Source of the DNA: Mactra quadrangularis | Taxonomy: Eukaryota > Mollusca > Bivalvia > Venerida > Mactridae | Direction of reading: 5' to 3' | Length of the DNA: 64,000 nt | NCBI GenBank assembly: GCA_025267735.1 | Contig: CM046304.1 | Location: forward strand, 9,176,001-9,240,000 | Part shown: positions 13,801 to 22,668 of the stretch, in pieces | Layout of the letters: the number at the start of each line of letters is the position of its first letter | Position numbering within the stretch: position 1 is the first letter of the stretch | The notes under the pieces: model-generated | Told to the model about the DNA's origin: nothing | The model's database searches: none | Seen by the model: only the letters and a program-made list of their open reading frames with translations | Position numbers and translations under genes: made by a program

Positions 13801-15753
13801 AATTGAGGTTAAATAAATAAATATAATGAGGTTAAACATTTAGTCAATTGAGAGGATATGTATGTTTCAAAATTTTTTCTAACGTATAGTCCATTTTTAC
13901 GCGATTCATTCTAACTTTTGTATGCGCGATCATTTGAAAAAAATACACATATGTGTGTGATGCTGGTTCATTACAGATGATACAAGATCCTGCTTCACTT
14001 TTCTACCCCCCCCCCTCCCAAAAAAAAAACACGTGTTGCGATATATTATAATACGGGTTTTGCATATTGCAATATATTGCAATACGATTTTTACTGTATT
14101 ATTACACTCCTACTTTTCATGTTTATTAACGTAAAGAGTGTTTAAAACTAGTTATATTGGTACAATAAAACTTTGAACCACTTGGTTAACTCAAGTCTGT
14201 AGCCAGTGTTATTTCTTATATTGGGTCATTGGTCATAAAAGCATTCTATGAACATTCGTATAAGTAGAATATAACTTTTTTTTGGATACTAGCACTATCT
14301 AGAACGAAATGCATTTCTATTTTAAAATAAAGCGTCAAACCAATCATTGCTGTCCTTACTATATCAGAGTCGATGTTACGTGATCTAAAGGAACAACGTA
14401 TTAGGTATTCAAATAATAAAATAACTTCAAAATAGCGTGTAAAAAACTACTATTTTCCTTTCCCGAAATATTCCAATTGAACTTGTGATTTTTTTATCGT
14501 CTGCTCCAAATCCTCCGCTCAAATGTTAAATCCGATGGTAAACCTGGTTGCATACAAAATTAATTTGTACAAAGGATTCAGAGTATACATTTACAACTAC
14601 CAAGCTAATGTAATTATTTCAGATAACGTAATGTAGTTTTATGTGTTATTTCAATCTTTTTTATTTTGGTTGTTGCAAGAATTTTTCAAAAACAAGGTTT
14701 TACATTCTGAAGATCATAATATTTCTATTATGTACCGCAGGTATATTGGAATGATTAGAGTTATATAACCATGTATGGTGGTTGTTGTTTACCATGATAG
14801 GATCGAGTGGTATTTAATTCATTCTACTGGTGTATCCTTTATTATTTACAAATGTCAAAGGTGTTAAATTGCTTTGACTTTTTGTTGTGTTATATTACAG
14901 GGATTCTTATAACCATCAAGATTTAGGACAAGGTGACTTCCACTTTCCCCGACCATCTGAGGCTGATGCACAGAGGGACACAATTGAATACAGAGATATA
15001 CCGTCAAGGAACCGTGTACCATATAGAATACATAGATCTGATGAACAACGTTCAGATAACCTTCCTGTTGACAATAATAGAGAAACTGACTTTGAAATAT
15101 TTGAACAACCACTCCCTAACAATGATAGATCAGACGTACCACTTCCTGAAAGATTTGATAGGTCATCTCCTGACGTTCAAAGAACAAACATACCCCTCTC
15201 TGACGTTCAAAGGTCTGATATACCCCTCTCTGATATTGATAGGTCTGACATACACCTCTCTGACGTTCAAAGGTCTGACATTCCCTATTCTGATATTGAA
15301 AGGTCTGACATACACCTCTCTGACGTTCAAAGGTCTGATATACCCCTCTCTGACGTCCAAAGGTCTGACATAGCACTATCTGATATTGAAAGGTATGATA
15401 GGCCTGTCCCTGAAACAAGTGAAGCGCGGGTTGACGATTTATATAATGATCAACATGGACCTCACTCTGAGAGAACGTCTGGTGTTAATAACATACCGAC
15501 ACGTAGTTCTGACATATTAATCCCTCCCCTCCCAGGTGATAGTATTGATGTTGGCGCCGATACTCCTGCAGGTAGTTCCGGAAATAAAAAAGCCGAGGAG
15601 AAAAACAGCTCACCTCCAGGGAACCTTATTCAATCAATACTACGTTTAGGTATGAACCCTTCTAGTAATAGTCATACTGGAGATAATATTATTACAGCAC
15701 GTGGTCAGGGTTCTGATGTGGCTTCAAACGAATTGAATGAAGCATTTCCATAG
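5159..15753 (+). CDS. Secreted Ser/Asp-repeat protein, three coding exons
   Basis: I join exons 5159-5234, 7971-8400 and 14901-15753. The phases fit exactly (1359 nt, 452 residues plus stop). Residues 1-26 form a signal peptide with hydrophobic core FGVLFLVIQFVG. Exon 2 (about residues 26-168) is rich in Tyr, Pro, Gly and Ser with no recognised domain. Exon 3 (about 169-452) is hydrophilic and carries 10-residue repeats of the type SDVQRSDIPL at about residues 262-340. No membrane segment follows the signal, so secretion is inferred. A polyA signal AATAAA lies 24 bp after the stop. Intron 2 (6.5 kb) is swollen by nested transposons. The family is not recognised; an extracellular matrix or shell/mucus role is possible but not shown. 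Confidence 0.75.
5380..5652 (+). repeat. CpG-rich dispersed repeat, copy 1
   Basis: About 270 bp, unusually GC- and CpG-rich for this window, with stacked CGTACGGGTACGC-like words. It matches in inverted orientation the segment at 22397-22668 over its whole length (shared ACGTAACAGTCCGTACGGGT). No coding capacity is seen; it is probably a non-autonomous transposon. Confidence 0.7.
6321..6624. mobile_element. TIR element of the AGTGCGTAC group
   Basis: The left end AGTGCGTACAAAAAAACAAA is mirrored at the right end by TTTGTTTTTTTGTACGCACT. It is 304 bp with no open frame. The first nine bases are shared with the element at 28745-29502 and match the right end of the one at 51105-51355, so one transposase may have mobilised all three. 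Confidence 0.7.
7738..7890. repeat. ATC/ACC trinucleotide microsatellite
   Basis: Runs of ATC and ACC with ATT interruptions. They open several long frames on both strands that would encode poly-Ile, poly-Thr or poly-Asp; these are artefacts of the repeat. The tract ends about 80 bp before the exon 2 acceptor. Confidence 0.9.
7971..8400 (+). CDS. Exon 2 of secreted repeat protein
   Basis: Bounded by TCTTTCAG| and GACAG|GTAATA. It encodes a Tyr/Pro/Gly-rich stretch beginning GTPPFYFHTVPGYSPP, followed by a Ser/Tyr/Arg/Asp-rich part. It enters in phase 1 and leaves in phase 2, fitting exons 1 and 3. Confidence 0.75.
8694..10169 (+). pseudogene. LINE ORF1, 5'-truncated
   Basis: The frame is open from 8694 to 10169 (491 codons) after a TAA at 8691, with no early ATG. 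The N-terminal half is rich in heptad-like Ile/Leu spacing, consistent with a coiled coil. The middle is polar and Asn/Pro-rich. The C-terminal end (GIYDYLSDHDVPCKSVKFLY, then RRSDCKVAQIVI) looks like the nucleic-acid-binding domain of LINE ORF1 proteins. Its stop is followed two bases later by the ATG of ORF2. Confidence 0.7.
10172..13601 (+). pseudogene. LINE ORF2 (endonuclease and reverse transcriptase), two frameshifts
   Basis: The start at 10172 leads into endonuclease motifs MTWNATG and SEHWL. A frameshift near 10384 is followed in another frame by GGVAFVWHR, GDFNGNFG and SRHLPL (usually SDH). The RT domain covers about 11640-12560, with FLDARSAFD and QADD where YADD is usual. A second frameshift near 12535 moves to the frame of YKHLGV and runs to the stop at 13599-13601. 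A C-x2-C-x9-H-x4-C finger (CIMC...H...C) lies near 13324-13380. As it stands the element cannot make a full ORF2 protein. Confidence 0.8.
14901..15753 (+). CDS. Exon 3 of secreted repeat protein
   Basis: The acceptor is TATTACAG|. The first G completes an Arg codon from exon 2. It encodes an acidic, Ser/Asp/Arg-rich region with the 10-residue repeat array, a tail rich in Pro, Ser, Gly and Asn, and the stop TAG at 15751. Confidence 0.8.
15175..15405 (+). repeat. 30-bp coding minisatellite
   Basis: About seven or eight 30-bp units encode variants of LSDVQRSDIP and LSDIERSDIH. The unit length is a multiple of three, so copy number can change without breaking the frame. The same periodicity keeps shadow frames open on the opposite strand. 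Confidence 0.85.
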
Positions 15754-15776
15754 ATACACGTATAACTATACTACAG

Positions 15777-15782
15777 AATAAA
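15777..15782 (+). terminator. PolyA signal of secreted repeat-protein gene
   Basis: AATAAA, 24 bases after the stop codon of the gene that ends at 15753. Confidence 0.6.
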
Positions 15783-16340
15783 AGTAAACGAAGCTGATAA
15801 ACGTGTTGTTAACATTCTAGTACAGAAAATATTAGCATTCTATTCTTAACTTGGGCAATTGCCCATCCTCATAAACATAAATATATACACTGCCCTTGAA
15901 AAATCCTACACAGTACAATTGTTTGAAACTATCTTCAATGTATCTCAATGAACAAATATCAAGTTTGAGATATCTTTGTAATTTCATATCTAAAAATACA
16001 TGTACTGATATCTAAAAGCAAAATTGAAAATCATTTAATAAAAATCTTTTTTTTTCAATATTTGAAACTCCATGTTGTACAATGTAAACTGTGAATGTGT
16101 AGTGAAAATGTTTAAAAACAATAGTTATAGTGTAGGTTATTTTATTTAAGCGACGGATAATAACGAACTTAATACGATTTCAAACGGACATTTAATTGAG
16201 TGACAGTTTAATATTATTACCTAATGCTCTATATAAATGTCAATTTGCTATTTTTAACTGTTTTTCAACTATTCTGAGTGAAACCGGATTAAACCTGTTA
16301 TGTTTTACTGCGCAACGCCACTGCGCATGAAACAGTTTTG
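15783..16340. other. Intergenic sequence
   Basis: No gene seen. Near 15891 ACACTGCCCTTGAAAAATCC resembles one mariner-type end; no partner was found. Confidence 0.35.
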
Positions 16341-16400
16341 ACTGTTGCCCTCGCGTGCGAACTGTTGCCCTCGCGTGCGAACTGTTGCCCTCATGTGCGA
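16341..16400. repeat. 20-bp tandem repeat, three copies
   Basis: Units of ACTGTTGCCCTCGCGTGCGA, two identical and one with a change. Flanks GAAACAGTTTTG and ACTGTTTCAT are inverted copies of each other. The word AACTGTTGCCCTCG recurs in the large hairpin 300 bp downstream, so the two are related. Confidence 0.85.
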
Positions 16401-16685
16401 ACTGTTTCATAGAGTGCTGTGCCAAGGGAAGTAACCACATTAAAAAACTCCAAGCGTCCAATGAGCGAGATCATTGCAAGCGTCTTTAGAGTTACCAAAC
16501 GAAAAGTAGAAAAAAGTAAATTCTGTTGAAAATTTCTACGATATGTCGCGGTTTAAAGACATTGAAGAGAGGGATCTCGAACTTTTGCTGAGAATCGGGA
16601 CTCGCTAAGCACACGTAATGTCATCCGCTTCTGAAACTATCTTTATTGCCATGTTATATCTGTACTTGCAGTAGGTAATAAACAC

Positions 16686-16853
16686 TTATTGCATGGGTGT
16701 TTGGGGAACAGTCAAAACTATTATCCCTCGGTATCAGGGACAACATTAAGAACTGTTGCCCTCGGCCTAACGGCCTCAGGCAACAGTTCTTAAGTTGTCC
16801 CTGATACCTCGGGAAAATAGTTTTGACTGTTTCCCAAACACCCATGAAATAAG
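16686..16853. repeat. Near-perfect long hairpin (arms about 80 bp)
   Basis: The left arm (about 16686-16768) reads ATGGGTGTTTGGGGAACAGT and onward. The right arm (about 16772-16853) is its reverse complement with few mismatches. The spacer is about four bases (TAAC). The arms include AAGAACTGTTGCCCTCGGCC and its complement. It has no coding capacity. It could be a young palindromic MITE; in RNA it would fold into one long stem. Confidence 0.85.
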
Positions 16854-18454
16854 GGTATACTGTTCGACAACACTACAAATTATACAAAACTTTAAAATGA
16901 TGTTATACATTTAAAAAACAAAACATTCACATACAGTGTGTATAAGAAAGAGAAATAGTAATATTTCGTCTAATGATGTGAAGGTTCAGATGTACATGAA
17001 CATATATTAAACTTCCTTGACGTATACAGATCTAAATATATATGATTTACAGGTGATATTTGTACATACATCAACTATAGAATTTAATTGAAAGCAGAAT
17101 ATTTCTAATTTATGTCAAACAAATGAACTATAAATCAGTGTCATAGACATTTGATGCTAATGTTGTTTTGTTAAAAAATCAAATTATGATACGGAAGCCA
17201 AAACATAATTCAATTAAATATACACGCGTTTGTGAATCTTATACATTTCATATTAGAGTTGATTTGTATATCAATTACTTGAACACTGCGTGTGTGTGCT
17301 GATTGGTTGGTTGGCTGAGTCGGGTAAACTGTTTGTTTAACCATTTTATGATGCAATGTTTCAAAATGACAGAAAAACGAAATTATTAAAGCGCTGAGGT
17401 TAATGAATTTAAAGTATCTATTTTGTATAGGAACGGAAACTTGTATAATTGGAATAATTTTCAGTCTTGGTCAGATAATCTTTCTTTGTATACGGTGTCA
17501 GTCTCCTGTCAGTGACCGTCCCCCAAAAATATCTATACGAGTGTACATTGTACTAACAGACGGTGAAGACCGTATGTGTACAAAAATGTTTCTGCGTTTG
17601 TATATTTTTTAGTCTTAACCGCAGTTTAGATAGGCAGATATTTAATATTTTTTTGGTGAAACTCTTATAAACAAAACATATTAATGCTAAGCAAAATGAA
17701 TGAAATATTTACAAAAACACGACAGATGTAAATTAAAAATTTTAAACTCAAACTTCGTGACTGTCTCGCTGTTTTCTCACAAAAAGTAGGTGCGCGTTTA
17801 AGTCCAATCAATACGGCTGCCGACATGACATGATTGAGCAAGAGTGATATGTAAAAAAATATATGATTGCAGAAAAATAGTCCAGTGGGGAGACGAGTGG
17901 TTAGGGAATGGTCCAGTGTTCAAACCGTTCGGACATCATTAAAGTAGTTCTAATATGAATTCTGTAGTTAATTTGAATTTCACTGAATGTGGAATCTGTT
18001 GAAATAAAGTCAGAACTAATTTAAACAAAACCTTTAATTAGGACATTGTACTTCTAATAAAGTATTTTTGATTAAGCTTTTAACAATGTAAATCTGAGTT
18101 ATAAAGTGTAGGCCTATAAACAAAACTGACAGCAGGTTGTGTTTCATTGTTTATATAGATATTCCTGGATCATTAACGGTAGGAGACGTTTTAACGTAGT
18201 GTTTGCGTGAATTAGAAACTCGTTTGCTAATATACGAGATAAAGCTCGTCCATCCATGCATAGGAATAATAGCACTGTTTACCACGGTGTTATTTACCGG
18301 GCCTTATAACTTGTTGTATTCCTTCCACTTCTGATTACCGAGATATATCTGCGTAGAAAACCGCCGAGGAGTTCCGAATGAGTTCAAGCATCATCAGAAT
18401 TATTGCTAATCGTCATGAGCAAGAAATGTACACTCTATTGATTTAGCTAACTTA
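16854..18454. other. Intergenic sequence
   Basis: No exon with splice borders and no recognised repeat. Confidence 0.35.
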
Positions 18455-18534
18455 GGTATGACTAGGTACCCAAGAGGGAGGGTATGACTAGGTACCCAAG
18501 AGGGAGGGTATGACTAGGTACCCAAGAGGAAGGT
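18455..18534. repeat. 26-bp tandem repeat, three copies
   Basis: Units of GGTATGACTAGGTACCCAAG followed by AGGGAG; the third has a small change. Non-coding. Confidence 0.9.
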
Positions 18535-18753
18535 ATAACTCTGTTATGTCGATTGTTGGGTTTAAATAAACGGAGCAAATCCTACTGAGAGAAAAAAAAT
18601 ATCATGCAGTTGCCAAAAGACCAAGGATAATATCTGATAATAGCTTCGTTATGATACTACGGCAATAAAATAATGCAATATTCCTTGCCACTTATTTAAG
18701 TGTACTTTTATACAGAAAATGTATGTTCAATGAGGTTTACTTCATTTGTTTAG

Positions 18754-18876
18754 TTTATATGTGGTTAACACCGGCCTCAATACAAGTTACACTTGATGGT
18801 CAGTCAGCTCTGGAGATCATTAGAGTCATTGACCAAAAACGTGAGTCAACTTCTAGCATCCAACAGTTGCTAATAG
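18754..18876 (+). CDS. Possible orphan exon
   Basis: An open stretch lies between a fair acceptor (TTCATTTGTTTAG|) and a strong donor (AATAG|GTAAGT). From the ATG at 18759 it reads MWLTPASIQVTLDGQSALEI and continues with IIRVIDQKRESTSSIQQLLIG, leaving in phase 1. The composition looks protein-like. I could not find partner exons, so this may be a gene fragment or an exon of a gene with distant parts. Confidence 0.35.
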
Positions 18877-19390
18877 GTAAGTGATGGCAAATTGAGTTTG
18901 ATTTACATTTCGTTATTTGTGTTTTGGATAGTAGTTGCCAGGAATATTATTGACTTGTATGTTATAATATAAAACTATAAATTCACTGACAATATTGCCA
19001 TGTAAATAGTTGCCACACCTTCCATGGGATCAGTGAACTTTTTCGCCGCCTGATTAGAAGATTTGTAACTAAAGAACAACCTTCTACTTACCATTCCATG
19101 ACATATGTTAGTCTTATTGACTATCTAAGGCGGAAAAGAACAACTTATTATATACATATATTCTACGTTATGAAATGGATTTGATTTATTAAAATATATA
19201 TTCATCTAGGAATTTATTGGAACAATCATTGGTTTTATAAATTCTCATTTTCATATAAGTTATGAAAGTACCGTCAATATTTTATAATTAAGATTTATAG
19301 ACATTATAAGACTACAGGATGTAAAAACAAAGTAAGACAAGGGCGTATTTAGAACATTTTCAGAATCATGAGCCACGCGCAATAAACAGG
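18877..19390. other. Intergenic or possible intronic sequence
   Basis: Nothing recognised. Confidence 0.3.
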
Positions 19391-19815
19391 GTGGCGTAAC
19401 ATGTGACCAAAATAATTCAAAATGGCGGAATTTTTTGTCGTCGTAACCAGGGTTTTCAGGTTTTATTTTTTGTAATTTCTTGATTTTTGTTCCATACGAA
19501 AATTATTAACTTATTATACCTATAATACGGCGGTTGGTTTTGGATTGAATGTTACAACTTTATCTTATTTCTGGGTTTTGTTGTTCATGAGAACACTTGT
19601 CAAGTTTGTTTATTTTTCAAGCGTTGGTTTGTTGATGTTGACAAACTACGAGTAATGAATTGTTTATTAAGCATTATACATAGATTAACGAAGTACATAT
19701 ATCAAGATACGTCCGACAACTTATGATAGGCTTTGTGAGGTATATGAAATTATGGGTATAGGCGAGCCGAAAATCCGCCATGTTCTTTTTCGTTTTTGGT
19801 CACGTGTTACGCCAA
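19391..19815. mobile_element. Palindromic MITE
   Basis: The left arm GGCGTAACATGTGACCAAAA with ATGGCGGAATTTT is mirrored on the right by AAAATCCGCCATG and TTGGTCACGTGTTACGCC. The arms are about 45 bp and contain CpG words absent from the surroundings. No coding capacity. The outer limits could lie slightly further out. Confidence 0.7.
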
Positions 19816-20975
19816 TGTGTTTAATATGGCGGACATTAATCTATATTGCTCAATTGCACAGTTCCATTTGTTGACAAAAAGAGATTGCACCGAAGATTAG
19901 TCATGGTTCGCCTTGATCAACTCGTATTGATGAACGAAAAAAACATGTATAGAAAGAAATTTTTTATAGCAATAATTAGAAACTATTTTTAACAAGTAAT
20001 TTAATACAAGAGATTAAAAACAAGTACCATGTAAAAACAAGCATTGTCAAAGGGAAGCATATGTAAACCAGGAAATTATTATTGCAAGCATTGCTGCAAT
20101 TTGTAGTCAAGTGATGCTTACCTCAGCGTTATAGATCAAAGAAGTATTAAGTCACAGCAATGCTATCAAATGTTATGAATATTGTATCATAGTTATGTTT
20201 ATTATCCATCTGACGTTTGAACTGCAAAGTTTTGAAATTGACTTACGATAACATTTTTTGTAGGATTTTTTGTGTGGAAAGGAGCACAGCTCTATAGGTT
20301 ATATACCAAAGTACAAGGCTCAGTACAATTAAGTAACAAAGTTAACACCTATGATGAAAACATTATGAGATATTTTTATTTATTTTGTAAATGCACATGC
20401 ATCTTGTGTTAAATAACTTTATGTAGCATATGTTTTCTAAAGTAATTAAAACACACTTATGATTTATTGTGCATGCAAGGACACGTGAGATCGGCGTTCT
20501 ATTTCATAGTTTTAAGGTAGATATATGGATTGTAGAACTCTACGCTCTTGGAAATATTATAATATTATTTCTGTATATCATGAATATTTAATATTAACGT
20601 CGAGAGAAAGACTTTGGATATGACCACAGGATTTGCAACATTAGTGACAGTGTCATTTCATGGGAAGATTAAATTTCACCGGAATCAGAACTAAAATTAA
20701 ACAAGGTATTTACATAATCGTTTTGTTTACTTTGTATTTTACTAAATTAAAATACCTAGTAATTATTAAGTTTTGGAATAAATTGGACCCAATATATAAA
20801 ATAACACCTTTCAATATACACGTATTGTGTAAATATTTAAATGGGGACCAAAACGGAATACTTTCAGCAAAACTTGTATTTTTAATGAGCACTTGAACAT
20901 GTTTGGACATATTTGTCGCTCATAAACATTTAATACCGGTACACTATATTAATATTCAATGGTTAATTTATTAGT
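19816..20975. other. Intergenic sequence
   Basis: AT-rich with no recognised gene or repeat. Confidence 0.35.
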
Positions 20976-20984
20976 TTTGATCAT

Positions 20985-21300
20985 AGCCGCCCGGCTAGCT
21001 CAGTTGGTAGCACGCAAGTCTACTGATCGAGGGGTCGTGGGTTCCATTCCGGGGGGCATACTTTCGTGGAGTTTGATTATGAATTTTTTTCTTCGGCCAT
21101 TCTCCCTCCTACCAATGATTTTTAATTATGTAGGGCAGTTGTCATTCACTGACGAAAGTATGTGCTGAGTAGTTGGTTAACAGCTAAATCCAGAGATTTA
21201 GCCTTTCCAGGAGGAGTGAGTAAGTTGACTGATCGCCGTTATATTACCTATAAATTGTGTTGCTACGGCGTTAAACGCAACAAAAACAAAACAAACAAGA
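20985..21300 (+). mobile_element. tRNA-derived SINE, full copy
   Basis: The head carries A-box TAGCTCAGTTGGTAG and B-box-like GGGTTCCATTCC in tRNA spacing. The body continues to ATGTAGGGCAGTTGTCATTC and GCTACGGCGTTAAACGCAAC, and the tail is A/C-rich (CAAAAACAAAACAAACAAG). A 9-bp target duplication TTTGATCAT flanks it (20976-20984 and 21301-21309). A related copy lies inverted at 54798-55114. Confidence 0.9.
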
Positions 21301-21350
21301 TTTGATCATTAACACATTTACCTTGTATATGAAAAAAGATACCCATTTGT

Positions 21351-21733
21351 AGGGTGTTACGGTTAACCGATATACCGGTTAATATTGCAACACGAATTCT
21401 GACTGTTCGTTTTTTCCTCATGCGGTTTTTTAGTTGTGTGTCATATTTATTGTTCTTTAATATCGAAATGTTAAAATATGTAGAAATCTTGAAATGATAT
21501 GATTATGCTAAAGAGATGAAAAAATTGAAATGAGAAAATAGTTCTTCTCGAAAGTCAGTTTCTGACTTATAGTCCATTTTACACATTTGTAGAAGAGATT
21601 ATTTGAAAATACATATATGTGTGTGATGTTGATCCAATTAAGATGATGCATATGCAATAATTTCTGCTTCGAATGTCTATATGCATAAAACCAATACGTA
21701 TTGCAATACGTTTTTTACGTATTGTAACACCCT
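21351..21733. mobile_element. hAT-like MITE, intact copy
   Basis: The ends AGGGTGTTAC and GTAACACCCT are perfect inverted repeats. The inner left part (CCGATATACCGG) and inner right part (GCAATACG) match the interrupted copy at 8418-14110. At 383 bp it has no transposase. No clean 8-bp target duplication is visible, so the superfamily is tentative. Confidence 0.7.
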
Positions 21734-22396
21734 ATTCAACAGACTGAGTCAAACAATTTGTAACATGTATGTTTGTTGAGATTCAGATAGTCTCTAAAGC
21801 TATTATTAAAGAGCTTCCGGTGCCTCGGGTGCACTGGTCCCCTTGCCACAGCGTTTGCCTATCGAGGTACCTAGCGGCTCTGTGTCCTTCAACTTCCAAA
21901 GTCTGACCTCGAAGCATTTGGACCCTTGACAGCAGTTATAGATCAAAAGTTACATAACATGTAAAAAAGCGTTTTTGAGGATGTTCTTATATGGATGTTC
22001 CATGTCATGAACTTTGTTAGATAACCAAATCATTTTAACGACGTAATATAAAATGGATTGAAATAAAATTAAGCCATTTTTTTAAATATAAATTTCAATG
22101 AATTCTAAATGAAATTTAATTAAAAACCGATAAAATTGTTTTTCAGTTATGTTGATTTTTTGTGTTTAGGGCTTGTTTCTATGAAAAAACTTTATGAGTA
22201 TGGAATAATGATAATATAAATTATAAATATAAAAAAACAAGGAACTGATTAGGTTTTAACCACTAGAGTTAGGTTTTGAAATGCTCTATGTTTTTGTACA
22301 TTTCCATCCACCAATCCATCTACGCTATATTAGGTCCTAATATATTAATATATGACCTATATGTATTGAGGAGAGAACCTCATATTTGTTAACTTA
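21734..22396. other. Intergenic sequence
   Basis: Nothing recognised. Confidence 0.3.
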
Positions 22397-22668
22397 AGCT
22401 ACTGTCATAAACATAAAAATAGCCGTAGGGGCACCGTACGGGCGCCGTGCGACCAAGCATCGTAAGGCCCCGTACGAACTCTTGCGTACCCGTACGGACT
22501 GTTACGTTTTTACCAGGGTCCGTGCGATAAGTCGTAGATACACGTATCAGTTTTAAAGTCAAATCGTGAACAAAGGCGTGGCCAAGCATGGAATAGAATT
22601 GTATATCTTCCGACTACGGCTACATACGGGTGTGTTGTTTTAAGCCATGTTTGTACGGTCACCTTTAT
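22397..22668 (-). repeat. CpG-rich dispersed repeat, copy 2 (inverted)
   Basis: The reverse complement aligns end to end with 5380-5652. Shared words include TTCACGA, ACGTAACAGTCCGTACGGGT and CGGCGCCCGTACGGTGCCC (copy 1; copy 2 is near-identical). The two are about 17 kb apart in opposite orientation. Confidence 0.7.

Larger units (their letters stand above)
8694..13835 (+). mobile_element. Non-LTR retrotransposon (LINE), decayed
   Basis: It contains an ORF1-like coiled-coil protein, then an ORF2 with apurinic-type endonuclease, reverse transcriptase and a C-terminal CCHC finger. The tail AAATAAATAAATATAA at about 13812 marks the 3' end. The 5' end is truncated within ORF1 or starts without ATG. 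Two frameshifts break ORF2. The RT style (NHRAISLLPVISKLFEK, FLDARSAFDKVW, QADD) suggests the jockey/CR1/L2 group; the clade is not certain. Confidence 0.85.
8418..14110 (+). mobile_element. hAT-like MITE split by a LINE insertion
   Basis: The left part (8418 to about 8690) begins GGATGTAACGACTGACCGAT and matches the start of the intact copy at 21351. The right part (about 13850-14110) carries TATAGTCCATTTT, a run like ATACACATATGTGTGTGATG, and ends in TATTACACTCC, matching the end of the intact copy. The two halves are therefore one older element opened by the LINE. Confidence 0.6.
8401..14900 (+). other. Intron 2 of secreted repeat-protein gene
   Basis: Of its 6.5 kb, about 5.7 kb is a hAT-like MITE (8418-14110) interrupted by a LINE (8694 to about 13835). 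The stretch 14111-14900 holds nothing I recognise before the acceptor TATTACAG. Confidence 0.65.

Noticed and set aside
15116..15418. Minus-strand frames opposite the Ser/Asp repeats
   Set aside because: Shadows of the 30-bp coding repeat; the plus-strand frame fits the splice phases, the others do not.
20959..21168. Short frame reading AARLAQLVARKSTDRG, with a similar one at 54916-55167
   Set aside because: This is translation of a tRNA-derived SINE with target duplications, not a gene.
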